Assembly (NCBI RefSeq): GCF_001552715.1
Contig: NZ_BCRS01000060.1
Coordinates: 1-32,772 of the forward strand
Origin: Mycolicibacterium vaccae NBRC 14118 = CIP 105934
Lineage (GTDB): Bacteria; Actinomycetota; Actinomycetes; Mycobacteriales; Mycobacteriaceae
Length of the DNA stretch: 32,772 nt
Reading direction: 5' to 3'
The translations under genes were made by a program, and so were the position numbers. The number at the start of each line of letters is the position of its first letter. Positions within the stretch are counted from its first letter, which is position 1. Below are positions 23,754 through 31,835 of this stretch, in pieces. The notes below the pieces were generated by a model that ran no database searches, was not told the origin of the DNA, and was given only the letters and a program-made list of their open reading frames with translations.

Positions 23754-26003
23754 CTACGCCGCGGCCACGGCGTCCAGTTCGGCGGCAGCCACCACCGTGG
23801 GCAACCGGACGGACATGCCCTCCACTGTGACCCGTCCCCACGAGTAGAAGTTCAGGAACGAGAACGTCGAGGTGACCACCTGCACGGTCACCGACTGCCC
23901 CGGCCTCAGCGTGTGGGCGACCTGCTCCAGCGAGACCGTCACCGTGCGCGACTGCCCATCCAGCTCGACCGGGATCGGAGTCGCCAGATTGCCCAGCACC
24001 AAACCTGTTGCGTCATCGACGATCTGCGCGTAGACATGCCTGGCCGTGCCCGTCCCCGAGTAGGTCAGCGTCAACTCCGGTGCGCCCACGATGTGGGTGT
24101 CCTCGGTGACGTCCGGCACGTGCAGGTTGGCCGCGTTCAACGCCGGGGCCGCTGAGGGCAACCCGACCAGGGTGCGCACCAACCCGCGCAGCAGGATCGC
24201 CGGATTCGGGCCCGATCCGCCGATGAACGGCACGAACGGCAGCGTCGTGGAGTCCGTGCTGGACGCCACGACCGGCGCACCGGTGGATCCCACCGGGTAT
24301 GTCGGCGACGAGTACCACTGTCCGCGCTGGTCCACCCACTCGAATTGCGGTCCGGGATCGACGGATTCGTCACCCTTGACGTAGCGGTCCAGCCACTGCA
24401 GGGTCTCGCCCCACACCTTGCGGCCGTCGTTGAAGCTGCTCAGACAGGCACCGTGACCGCCGCAGTACCACAGCACCTTCGTCGTGGTGCCGTTGGCGAT
24501 CAGCTCCATCGCGTTGCGGTGCGCCTGATCCAGTGTGAACAAGGTGTCCACGGTGCCCTGGATCAGCAGTGTCGGAATCTTGATGTCCGCCAACTGATCC
24601 TGATAGCCGAAGCTCTCCACCAACGCGATGTCGGCCGGGTCTGCGTAGCCGAACAGCACACCGGCAATTGCCACCGGGAAGATCCGAGGATGCTCGCGGG
24701 CCAGCGTCAACGCCAGCACGGTCGGCAGCAGCGTGCCCCAGCCACTGTTGACCGCCTGCCGCGGGAACAGCACGTCCACCAGGTTGTTCCACGCGATCGT
24801 CGGCACGATCGCATCGATACGTCGATCGATTGCCGCAGCGGCCAATTGGATGCCGCCACCGTAGGACGCGCCCACCATGCCGATCTTCGGGTCACCGTTG
24901 ACCTTCTCGACTGCGTCCAACGTCGAGAGCCAGCTGATGATGTGGGAGATGTCGCGGCCCTCGTAGTCGGGCGAGTCGAGGAACATGGTGCCCTCGGAAT
25001 GCCACTCCCCGCGCGGGTCCCAGGTCACGACGTTGTAGCCGGCCTTGCGCAGCATCCCGACCCCGACGACGTCGTTGGGCAGGAACCCGTCGATGTCGAT
25101 ACCCAGCGTGGTGGCCCCCGGCAGCCCGAGCCCCGGACCGGACAACACCGTCGGTGCGCTCTGCCCGGCCTTCAAGCCGGTGGCCGGCATGAAGTGCACG
25201 TAGATCTTCGCGCCGTCGAACGACGTCACGCGCACGGTGCGCGGCTTCGGGTCGCCCGGGGCGGCGTCATGGTCGACCGGCCAGCCGATCAGCGGATGCA
25301 GGAACTCCCCGACAAACGGCAACGCATGCACCAGGTGCACCAGCGGGGTGATCACGAACCGGCCCAGCAGCGGGATGTGCTGCAGCCACTCGAAGGGGGG
25401 CCGGAAGTCCTCGACGACGACATCGGTCGGGATGGGGTATTCGTCGGCGGCCTGGCTGGTGGTGACCTGGTCACCGACCGCCTGCGGCGCCTCGTCGGTG
25501 GCCTCGCGCCCGGAGCCCAGGACTGACATGACCAACGATGCCTGCACCGGCGCGGTGGGCGCCTCGGGCTCGGTGGCCGGCAGTGCGGGGACGGTCGCGT
25601 CGGAAAGTTCCCTGGTCTCGGTCTCGACGGGCGCGGTCTCGGCGGCCTCGGTCTCTACGGCCTCGGTCTCGACAGGCTCGGTTCCGAGGGATTCTTCGCC
25701 GTCGACGGCCTCGGGCTCGTCAGCCTCGGGCTCGGGCTCGTCTACGGTCTCGTCGAGAACCTCATCGAGGGCCCCATCGCTCTCCGCGGTCGGCTGATCC
25801 TCAGAATCCGCTGTGAGCGAGGCTTTTTCGTGGCCCTTCGGGGCTGTCGGCGACACCTCGGTGGTGGTGGTCTGCGACGTCCTGGTCTCCGCGCCGCTGT
25901 CGTCCTCGGCGTGCGCGGTCCCTGCGCCCAGCAGAACCGCGGCTCCGACCCCCAGCGCGACCGCTAACCCGCCGACTCGACCCACATACGATCCGGCCCC
26001 CAT
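23754..26003 (-). CDS. Secreted alpha/beta-hydrolase (peptidase S15/CocE-like) with acidic N-terminal linker
   Basis: The 749-aa protein has a signal peptide (residues 1-32, cut after AHA). An acidic low-complexity linker (about 33-155) is rich in Glu, Pro and Thr, with repeats such as VETEAVETEAAE. The hydrolase domain (about 200-560) has nucleophile S380 in GASYGG, acid D486 in QGTVDTLF and H517 in CGGHGAC, where two Cys flank the His. The C-terminal part (about 600-749) is a beta-sandwich, as in X-Pro dipeptidyl peptidases and cocaine-esterase-like enzymes. It is probably an exported peptidase or esterase; the substrate is unknown. The ATG at 26003 starts a convincing signal peptide, although the nearest Shine-Dalgarno-like GAGGT is far away (12 nt). 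Confidence 0.88.
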   Translation of the reverse strand: MGAGSYVGRVGGLAVALGVGAAVLLGAGTAHAEDDSGAETRTSQTTTTEVSPTAPKGHEKASLTADSEDQPTAESDGALDEVLDETVDEPEPEADEPEAVDGEESLGTEPVETEAVETEAAETAPVETETRELSDATVPALPATEPEAPTAPVQASLVMSVLGSGREATDEAPQAVGDQVTTSQAADEYPIPTDVVVEDFRPPFEWLQHIPLLGRFVITPLVHLVHALPFVGEFLHPLIGWPVDHDAAPGDPKPRTVRVTSFDGAKIYVHFMPATGLKAGQSAPTVLSGPGLGLPGATTLGIDIDGFLPNDVVGVGMLRKAGYNVVTWDPRGEWHSEGTMFLDSPDYEGRDISHIISWLSTLDAVEKVNGDPKIGMVGASYGGGIQLAAAAIDRRIDAIVPTIAWNNLVDVLFPRQAVNSGWGTLLPTVLALTLAREHPRIFPVAIAGVLFGYADPADIALVESFGYQDQLADIKIPTLLIQGTVDTLFTLDQAHRNAMELIANGTTTKVLWYCGGHGACLSSFNDGRKVWGETLQWLDRYVKGDESVDPGPQFEWVDQRGQWYSSPTYPVGSTGAPVVASSTDSTTLPFVPFIGGSGPNPAILLRGLVRTLVGLPSAAPALNAANLHVPDVTEDTHIVGAPELTLTYSGTGTARHVYAQIVDDATGLVLGNLATPIPVELDGQSRTVTVSLEQVAHTLRPGQSVTVQVVTSTFSFLNFYSWGRVTVEGMSVRLPTVVAAAELDAVAAA

Positions 26004-26114
26004 GACGTACGTGTCTACCTCGCTCGGCGGCCGCGCGGGAGCCCTTCGCCGAAATTGTCACTACCGGCGAGTCAGTTCGGGCGTCCGCCCCCGTCAGGCC
26101 CCCCACAAATGAGA

Positions 26115-26144
26115 GTGGGCTGGCAGGAAATCCTGCCAGCCCAC
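26115..26144. terminator. Strong terminator hairpin after the cold-shock gene
   Basis: Perfect 14-bp arms GTGGGCTGGCAGGA and TCCTGCCAGCCCAC, separated by 2 nt. It begins 20 bp past the csp stop codon; on that strand it is followed by TCTCATTTGT, a modest T-rich tail. It separates csp from the hydrolase gene. Confidence 0.8.
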
Positions 26145-26163
26145 ACTGCGGTATTGAAGTCTG

Positions 26164-26367
26164 TTAGATCGCGGTCACTCGGACGGCCTGAGGCCCCTTG
26201 TTCCCTTGCTCCACCTCGAACTCGACGCGCTGATTCTCGTCGAGTGAGCGGTATCCGCTGCCGCCGATTTCCGAGTAGTGGACGAACACATCCGGTGCGC
26301 CGCCATCGGGAGCGATGAAGCCGAAGCCCTTATCGCCGTTGAACCATTTCACAGTTCCCTGTGCCAT
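26164..26367 (-). CDS. Cold-shock protein (CspA family)
   Basis: A 67-aa single-domain cold-shock protein with RNP1 ([10 protein letters not shown]) and RNP2 (DVFVHYSEI), starting [10 protein letters not shown]. It binds single-stranded RNA and DNA and melts RNA structure in the cytosol. The ATG at 26367 has AGAAGAA upstream. A possible -10 box TAGCCT (26416-26421, minus strand) would give a leader of about 40 nt. The gene is followed by a perfect terminator hairpin, so it is likely a single-gene unit. Confidence 0.96.
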   Translation of the reverse strand: MAQGTVKWFNGDKGFGFIAPDGGAPDVFVHYSEIGGSGYRSLDENQRVEFEVEQGNKGPQAVRVTAI

Positions 26368-26498
26368 ACATTTCTTCTCTCACTTTGTACGAATGTCGAA
26401 CAGACACCCATGATCAGGCTAGCACGTAAAGATGCGCCAGCCTAGTTTTATCATTTATTGCCGCGTAAGCGCTTGTGCGACAACAGGATCAAGCACCG

Positions 26499-26984
26499 TC
26501 ATGCACCGACGGCCTCGCTCCACTTCTTACTTTCGGCTTCGGCCAGACGCATCACGACACACGCAGTGTCGAACAGTCGGCCGTCGCTCACCCCACTCCC
26601 GGTGGGCAAACCCGCGGCGGTGCGTAACATCATGGCGCCCAACGCCTGCGAGGTCATACTCGGTATCACCAGCAACTGCACACACGCCGTACGGCCGTCG
26701 ATGTTCATCAGACGCGGCCGACGGTGGTGCTCACCGGCGATCTTCTGGTGCGACGTGCTGGCGATGGTCTCCAGGTCGAGTTGCCCCTCGGTTGCCGACC
26801 AGTTCACCCGGATGGCCACAACCTCGCCCAGCTGCGGGTGCAGCGCCCCGATGAGATCAGGCAATTCCCTTGCCATCGCGGCCGAGTGCGGCCACCACGC
26901 GCCGTCGATTCCGACGCCCAGTTCTTTGGCCAGCGTGACCCGGATCGGCTTCGCCGCCCGCCGCGCGAGCGGAATCCCGTTCAC
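26499..26984 (-). CDS. DUF5994-related protein (copy 2), coupled to a 46-aa gene
   Basis: The 161-aa protein shares the DUF5994 core (GIDGAWWPHSAAMARELPDL, then LHPQLGEVVAIRVNW) but has a longer, different C-terminus (RTACVQLLVIPSMTSQALG, then LFDTACVVMRLAEAESKKW). The function is unknown. The start is GTG at 26984, supported by a GTGA overlap with the stop of the 46-aa gene just upstream; no Shine-Dalgarno is seen, consistent with coupled translation. It is 131 bp upstream of csp on the same strand. Confidence 0.82.
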   Translation of the reverse strand: MNGIPLARRAAKPIRVTLAKELGVGIDGAWWPHSAAMARELPDLIGALHPQLGEVVAIRVNWSATEGQLDLETIASTSHQKIAGEHHRRPRLMNIDGRTACVQLLVIPSMTSQALGAMMLRTAAGLPTGSGVSDGRLFDTACVVMRLAEAESKKWSEAVGA

Positions 26985-27121
26985 TGCGAACGCGATTCAG
27001 TGGGGCGCCCGTTCTGCTGGAGGTCGGAGAAGACGGGGTTCTGCACCCGCTCATCGGAGGTGTTGCCCTGCGGCTGTGCCTGCGGAGTCTGCCGATGCGA
27101 GAACAAGTCAGACGTATCCAT
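26981..27121 (-). CDS. 46-aa hydrophilic protein of unknown function
   Basis: A 46-aa frame starts MDTSDLFSHRQTPQAQPQGN and ends GRPTESRSQ. It is rich in Gln, Ser, Asn and Pro and likely unstructured. AAGGA lies 7 nt before the ATG at 27121, a good ribosome site, and the stop overlaps the GTG of the DUF5994 gene (GTGA). I recognise no family. It may serve mainly to deliver ribosomes to the next gene. Confidence 0.65.
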   Translation of the reverse strand: MDTSDLFSHRQTPQAQPQGNTSDERVQNPVFSDLQQNGRPTESRSQ

Positions 27122-27585
27122 ATGAAAATCCTTGGGTGGTGCGGGGCGTGCCCGCACATTGTCCGCGCGAAGAAAATCGCGTCGCGGGTCGAGTGCTTTT
27201 CTGTCACATCGTGAGGGCGGACACATCGTCCGCGAACTCGGCCTGCTCTCGAGAGTACACGCCCTCCCTCATTCGCGAGGGCCGACCGGACAAGAAGTGG
27301 TGATCATGTCCACTGTGCCGGGCACCGCCATCAGGCCCCTGACCCGCCTCGATGCGTCCCGTGGCGGTGGAACGCCGCGCGACCGGAGCAGAATCCGCCG
27401 AGCACCAGGACTGCCGTCGCCATCACCTCAGGCCGAACCGGTCGGCGGGCACGAGAACCAGCGAATACGGCAGCCCCGGCCGAGGGGAGCGGTCGCACAA
27501 ATCACACGTCATGTGCGCGTGAACACCCAGCACAGCGGGCACCTACAGGCAGCTTCATCCGTTGTGAACAGACGTGAGGAACACG
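27122..27585. other. 464-bp divergent intergenic region with several inverted repeats
   Basis: No convincing gene. It contains perfect short inverted repeats: GTGCGGG-N5-CCCGCAC (27139-27157), GCGGAC-N5-GTCCGC (27217-27233) and CCCTC-N6-GAGGG (about 27264-27279). The first lies in the presumed leader of the 46-aa gene. No clear -35/-10 pair was found for the MMPL gene. Confidence 0.5.
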
Positions 27586-29808
27586 ATGTCGCGCTATCTC
27601 TATGCGCTCGGAGCCTTCAGTTTCCGCAGGCGGTGGGTCGTCCTCGGCGCCTGGCTGGCACTGCTCGCCGCGGTCGCGGTCGCCTTCGTCGGGTTCCGCG
27701 GTGAACCCGGCGACAACTTCACCATCCCCGGCACCGAATCGCAGCGCGCCGTCGAGCAGCTGCAACAGAACCTGCCGGCGTTCGCCGGGGCGCAGACACA
27801 GATCACGTTCGCCGCCCCGGAGGGACGGTCGGTCACCGACCCGGCGTTCGCGCCGGCCATCGAGCAGGCCGTCGCCGGCCTGTCCGAGATCCCCGACGTC
27901 GCCGGTGCCGCCGGCCCCGCCCAGACCCGGCAGGTCTCCCCCGACGGCCGCGCCGCGCTCGGCACCGTCCAGTGGAAAGACCCGATCGGCGAGGTCAGCG
28001 ACCCCGCGCTCACCGCGCTGGAGGAGGCGATGAAGCCGGTGCAGGACGCCGGTGTGCAGGTCGAGTACTCCGGTGCCGTGTTCCCCGGGTACAAGATCGC
28101 CGTCCCGCATCTGCCCGAGATCATCGGCCTCGGCGTGGCGTTCCTGATCCTGGTGATCACGTTCGGCGCGGTCGTCGCCGCCGGACTGCCGATCCTGACC
28201 GCCGCCATCGGCGTCGGCATCGGCGCGCTGGGCATCTTCGTGGTCGCGGCGTTCGTCGAGATGCCCACTGCGTCGCTGTCGCTGGCCCTGATGCTCGGCC
28301 TGTCCTGCGGCATCGACTACGCGCTGTTCATCCTCAACCGGTACCGCAACAACCTGCTGCTGCTGATGCCCCGCGAAGAGGCCGCCGGACTGGCCGTGGG
28401 CACGGCGGGCGGCTCGGTGGTGTTCGCCGCGCTCACCGTGGTGATCGCGCTGTGCGGGCTGGCCGTGGTCGGCATCCCGTTCCTGACCTACATGGGTGTC
28501 GCGGCGGCGGCCGCCGTGCTCATCGCGATGCTGATCGCGCTGACGCTGCTGCCCGCGCTGTTCGGGTTCGCCGGAGGCAAGGTCGCCAAGTTCATCGAAC
28601 CGCCGCTACAGCCCAACCGTCCCAGGGAGGTCGCCCAGGTGGCGGCCTACACCCCGCAGCGGACCCTCGGCGCGGCGTGGGCCCGGTTCGTCGTCCGCTT
28701 CCGCAAGCCGCTGCTGCTCGGTGGCTCCGTCGCGCTGATCGTGATCGGGTTGCCCGCCCTGTCGATGCAGCTGGGCCTGCCCAGCGGCTCCTCGCAGCCC
28801 GAGACCAACACCTCGCGGCAGGCCTACGACCTGACCGCCGAGCACCTCGGCCCGGGGTTCAACGGGCCACTGTTGATCGTCGCCGACCTGTCCGGCGCGA
28901 CCGATCCCGCCGCGGCCCAGACCATCGCTGCGAACCTCAGCCGCGAGCCGGGCGTCGTCGCCGCCGCCCCCGCCGGCGGTGACGCCCGCACCGCGGTCAT
29001 CCAGGTGATCCCGCAGTCCGGACCCAACGACACCGAGACCGCCGACCTGGTCAACCAGATCCGCGCCGACCGCGACGCGATCGAGGCCGAAACCGGCGCG
29101 ACGATCCTCGTCGGCGGCAACACCGCCTCCAACATCGACACCTCCGCCAAACTGGCCGCCGCGCTGCCGGTGTTCGTCGTCGTGGTCGTCGGGTTGGCGT
29201 TCCTGCTGCTGGCCGTCGCGTTCCGGACCGCGATGGTGCCGCTGACCTCGATCGTGGGCTTCCTGCTCTCGGTGTTCGCCGCGCTCGGCGTGCAGGTGGC
29301 GGTGTTCCAATGGGGTTGGGGCGCCGACCTTCTCGGCATCACCCCGGGCGAGACCATCAGCTTTCTGCCGATCATCGTGCTGGCCATCATCTTCGGCCTG
29401 TCCAGCGACTACGAGGTGTTCGTGGTGTCGCGCATCAAGGAGGAGCTGGGCACCGGCTCGGGTCCGGAGGCCGCGCTGGCCGCGGTCCGCAGCGGTGTGG
29501 GCCTCTCGGCACGGGTGGTGACCGCCGCGGCGCTGATCATGTTCGGCGTGTTCATCGCGTTCCTGGCCGGCAGCGACCCGATCATCAAGTCCATCGGCCT
29601 GACCCTGGCCGTCGGCGTGTTCCTGGACGCGTTCGTGGTGCGACTGACCCTGATCCCGGCGGTGATGGCGATGCTCGGCGACAAGATGTGGGTGCGCTCC
29701 AAGTGGTTCGACAAGTACGTGCCCGACCTCGACATCGAGGGCACCGCGCTGGAGGCCAAGCATCGCAGTCCGGTGACGACTGCGGGAATCTCCGCGGCGA
29801 TGGACTAG
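27586..29808 (+). CDS. MMPL-domain RND transporter
   Basis: The 740-aa protein is a 12-TM RND transporter with two MMPL halves. Charged TM motifs are in SCGIDYALFILNRY (about residue 243) and GLSSDYEVFVVSRIKEE (about residue 607). It is shorter than MmpL proteins that partner MmpS and resembles the ActII-3/YdfJ type. The substrate is unknown, probably a lipid or other hydrophobic compound. The ATG at 27586 (MSRYLYALGAF) is preferred because GAGGAA lies 4 nt before it; a GTG 12 nt upstream overlaps that site. An RsbW-like gene follows 29 bp downstream on the same strand and may be co-transcribed. Confidence 0.93.
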   Translation: MSRYLYALGAFSFRRRWVVLGAWLALLAAVAVAFVGFRGEPGDNFTIPGTESQRAVEQLQQNLPAFAGAQTQITFAAPEGRSVTDPAFAPAIEQAVAGLSEIPDVAGAAGPAQTRQVSPDGRAALGTVQWKDPIGEVSDPALTALEEAMKPVQDAGVQVEYSGAVFPGYKIAVPHLPEIIGLGVAFLILVITFGAVVAAGLPILTAAIGVGIGALGIFVVAAFVEMPTASLSLALMLGLSCGIDYALFILNRYRNNLLLLMPREEAAGLAVGTAGGSVVFAALTVVIALCGLAVVGIPFLTYMGVAAAAAVLIAMLIALTLLPALFGFAGGKVAKFIEPPLQPNRPREVAQVAAYTPQRTLGAAWARFVVRFRKPLLLGGSVALIVIGLPALSMQLGLPSGSSQPETNTSRQAYDLTAEHLGPGFNGPLLIVADLSGATDPAAAQTIAANLSREPGVVAAAPAGGDARTAVIQVIPQSGPNDTETADLVNQIRADRDAIEAETGATILVGGNTASNIDTSAKLAAALPVFVVVVVGLAFLLLAVAFRTAMVPLTSIVGFLLSVFAALGVQVAVFQWGWGADLLGITPGETISFLPIIVLAIIFGLSSDYEVFVVSRIKEELGTGSGPEAALAAVRSGVGLSARVVTAAALIMFGVFIAFLAGSDPIIKSIGLTLAVGVFLDAFVVRLTLIPAVMAMLGDKMWVRSKWFDKYVPDLDIEGTALEAKHRSPVTTAGISAAMD

Positions 29809-29837
29809 AGACGCGGGAAGTCGGGTAGCCCAAACTC

Positions 29838-30275
29838 ATGACTGCTACAGCGCCGCTGACGGTACAGACCTCCGAACAGCTGACGGTCAGCCGCGCTGCG
29901 ACAGCCACCAACGCCGCACAGCTGCGCGCGCAGTTCAGTGAGTGGCTGCGCGAGCGTGGGATCTCCGATCTGCAGCGCAACGACATCCTGATGGCGGTCA
30001 ACGAGGCTCTGGCGAACTGCGTCGACCACGCCTACGCCGACCAGCCCGTGGCAGGCCCGATGACGGTGCGGGCCGACTTCGAACCCGGCAACCACTGCTT
30101 GAGCGTGTGCATCACCGACCACGGGTGCTGGCGGCCGCCGCCGCACGCACCTCAGCGCCTGCTCAACCGCCGCGGTCGCGGGGTCGCGCTGATGCACGCG
30201 CTGGCCGACCACTGCACGATCAGCGGCCGCGAGGACGGCACCATCGTGTGCCTGGACTACCGCTGCGGGCAGTAA
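29838..30275 (+). CDS. RsbW/anti-sigma-factor-like GHKL ATPase
   Basis: The 145-aa protein has a HATPase_c (GHKL) fold: the N box NEALANCVDHAY (about residues 55-66), the G1 box DHGCW and the G2 box RGRGVALMHALAD. Small stand-alone members of this type act as anti-sigma factors with serine kinase activity on an antagonist protein, as RsbW does for stress sigma factors. No sigma factor or antagonist gene lies next to it, so its target is unknown. The ATG at 29838 follows the MMPL gene by 29 bp. It converges on the DUF6480 gene with a 9-bp gap. Confidence 0.88.
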   Translation: MTATAPLTVQTSEQLTVSRAATATNAAQLRAQFSEWLRERGISDLQRNDILMAVNEALANCVDHAYADQPVAGPMTVRADFEPGNHCLSVCITDHGCWRPPPHAPQRLLNRRGRGVALMHALADHCTISGREDGTIVCLDYRCGQ

Positions 30276-30284
30276 CGACTCGCC

Positions 30285-30524
30285 TCAGCCGAGGATGTCG
30301 ACCAGCAGGTAGACCGCGGTCGCCACGAACAGCAGCACGAAAAGTCCGACCACGACGAACGTGACCACCGCCCGCGGATTCAGATTGCGCCCCGCCGTCG
30401 GATCAGGGTTGGCGGTGGCGCGCGTCTGCGCGGAGTCCGGTGGTGTGTCGCCCGGGCGGACACCCCCGGCGCTCTCGACGCCGGGGGTGTCCTTCGGATC
30501 TGGATCCGGTGGCAATGCGGTCAC
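30285..30524 (-). CDS. DUF6480-like single-TM small protein
   Basis: The 79-aa protein has a Pro/Asp-rich N-terminal half (LPPDPDPKDTPGVESAGGVR) and one C-terminal membrane helix (VVTFVVVGLFVLLFVATAVYLL). This layout matches the actinobacterial DUF6480 family as I remember it; no function is known. The GTG at 30524 overlaps the stop of the coiled-coil gene (GTGA), with GGGAGAA 6 nt upstream, so it is the last gene of a three-gene operon. Confidence 0.8.
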   Translation of the reverse strand: MTALPPDPDPKDTPGVESAGGVRPGDTPPDSAQTRATANPDPTAGRNLNPRAVVTFVVVGLFVLLFVATAVYLLVDILG

Positions 30525-31198
30525 AGCTGGTTCTCCCGGGCTGCCTGCCGCTTCTCCTTCTCGGTCTCGGCGAAATCGTCGAGCCGCTCGGCATGAGCCC
30601 GCGCCTGCGCGGCGGCGCCGCGTTTGGCTGCCGCGTCGTCGAGATCCTTGTCCGCAGCCGAGGTGACCACCTTCTCGGCGGCCCGGCTGCGGTTCTGCGC
30701 GCTGCGCTTGGCCTTCTCCGCGGCCTCGACTCTCTCGGCGGCCGCCCGGTCGACGTTCTGCTTGGCCTGCGCGGTGCGCGACGCGACGCTCTCGGCCACG
30801 TCCTGGGTCCGCTGGTCGGCCTTGGCCTGGGCCTCCTGCGCCCGGCGGCGTGCCTCCTGGCCCGCCCGTTGCGGCGCGGTCACGGCCTTCTCCTGCTTGT
30901 CCTGCAGTTCCTCGGCGGCCCGCTGCTTCTTCTGCGCGGCGACCTCCTCAAGGCGGGCGGCCTCACCGAGCGCCGCGGCCTTCTCGATCCGCACGATGCC
31001 CTGCTGCTCCAGCTCGCTGTCGCGCAGGAAGCTTCCGGCGCCGGCGTCCACCGCGCCGATCGCGCGTTCGTAGAACAACTTCGCGGGGGCCTCGTCGTCC
31101 ACCCGCGTCATGACCGTGCTCTCCAGAACCCGCAGCGGCGTGCGCGCCAGCCGGTACTGGAACCGCAGTACGGCGAACGGAATGTCGGTGATCCTCAT
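30521..31198 (-). CDS. Ala/Glu/Lys-rich coiled-coil protein
   Basis: The 225-aa protein starts MRITDIPFAVLRFQYRLART. After a 65-residue conserved head (DEAPAKLFYERAIGAVDAGA) comes a long, highly charged helix rich in Ala, Glu, Gln, Lys and Arg, predicted to be a coiled coil. Similar mycobacterial proteins are labelled IF2-family by composition only; I see no translation-factor domain. The ATG at 31198 has AGGAG 6 nt upstream, while an ATG 6 nt before directly abuts that site. It lies 27 bp after the CsbD-like gene and overlaps the DUF6480 gene. Confidence 0.78.
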   Translation of the reverse strand: MRITDIPFAVLRFQYRLARTPLRVLESTVMTRVDDEAPAKLFYERAIGAVDAGAGSFLRDSELEQQGIVRIEKAAALGEAARLEEVAAQKKQRAAEELQDKQEKAVTAPQRAGQEARRRAQEAQAKADQRTQDVAESVASRTAQAKQNVDRAAAERVEAAEKAKRSAQNRSRAAEKVVTSAADKDLDDAAAKRGAAAQARAHAERLDDFAETEKEKRQAARENQL

Positions 31199-31225
31199 CG
31201 TCATCTCCTCTAGGTCGTCTGCGGG

Positions 31226-31762
31226 TCAGTCGTTGCCCTCGGCGCGGGCACGGAGCCGCTCCGCCTGGGCCTCGGCGGCGACGGCCTCGGCCGTCTCCTG
31301 CTGGTACTCGGCGGCCGCCTCCTGATACTCCCCGGCGGCTTCGGCGACCTCGGCTCGCCGCTCGGCCGCGGCCTGGCGCGCCTGCTGCTCGGCCTGGGCG
31401 TCGAATGCGCTCTGGGCGCGTTCCACGTCCTGCCTGCCGGCCTCTTCGGCGCGCTGGCGCTGTGCGGCCTGCTCGCTGCGGACCTGGCTTTCGGCGGCCG
31501 CGGCCTGCACCTCGGCCGCGGCACGCTGCTGTGCACCTTCGAGCTCGGCCTCCCTGGCTCGCTCGCGGGCCTGTGCGGCCTCCGCGTCGGCCTCGGCCTC
31601 GGTGCGGCTGGCCGTGCGGCGTTCCTTGGCCTCGGCCTGCTGCAGCTGGCCTTCGGCGGTCAGCGAATCGTTTCCGGTGACCGCACCGGCCACCTCTTTG
31701 GCCTTGCCCTTCACGGAGTCCGCGAAGCTTTTTCGGGTCTGGGCAGCCTTGTCGTCGCTCAT
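31226..31762 (-). CDS. CsbD-domain protein with long Ala/Glu coiled-coil tail
   Basis: The 178-aa protein has an N-terminal CsbD-like motif (SVKGKAKEVAGAVTGNDSLT, then AEGQLQQAEAK, residues about 14-45). A long Ala/Glu/Gln/Arg helix fills the rest, far longer than the usual 60-70-aa CsbD protein. CsbD proteins are stress-induced (SigB-dependent in Bacillus) and of unknown function. The ATG at 31762 has AGGAG 6 nt upstream. It is the first gene of the CsbD, coiled-coil, DUF6480 operon, with a SigF-like sequence upstream. Confidence 0.82.
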   Translation of the reverse strand: MSDDKAAQTRKSFADSVKGKAKEVAGAVTGNDSLTAEGQLQQAEAKERRTASRTEAEADAEAAQARERAREAELEGAQQRAAAEVQAAAAESQVRSEQAAQRQRAEEAGRQDVERAQSAFDAQAEQQARQAAAERRAEVAEAAGEYQEAAAEYQQETAEAVAAEAQAERLRARAEGND

Positions 31763-31796
31763 CGGCGTCTCCTCGGGATCGTCGTGAACTGCCGAC

Positions 31797-31821
31797 GTAC
31801 CCGCCCGGAAGCCGTTTACAC
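31797..31821 (-). promoter_or_regulatory. SigF-like promoter for the CsbD operon
   Basis: On the minus strand: GTGT, a 15-nt spacer, then GGGTAC. It matches the SigF consensus at 3 of 4 bases in the -35 and 5 of 6 in the -10. It lies 35 bp before the CsbD-like start, in the gap after the solute-binding gene. The stress-type genes downstream agree with it. Confidence 0.45.
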
Positions 31822-31835
31822 GGCGGTGTGACGCA

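Noticed and set aside
24345..25526. Plus-strand open frame of 393 codons inside the hydrolase gene
   Set aside because: It is Arg/His/Gln-rich with no recognisable domain, and the opposite strand encodes a hydrolase with signal peptide and catalytic triad.
27132..27704. Plus-strand open frame of 190 codons across the divergent region into the MMPL gene
   Set aside because: It has an Arg/Pro-rich composition typical of shadows, no good ribosome site and no family resemblance, and it overlaps the MMPL start.
29821..29830. GGGTAG just before the RsbW-like gene as a SigF -10 box
   Set aside because: No GTTT-like -35 lies 15-17 nt upstream.
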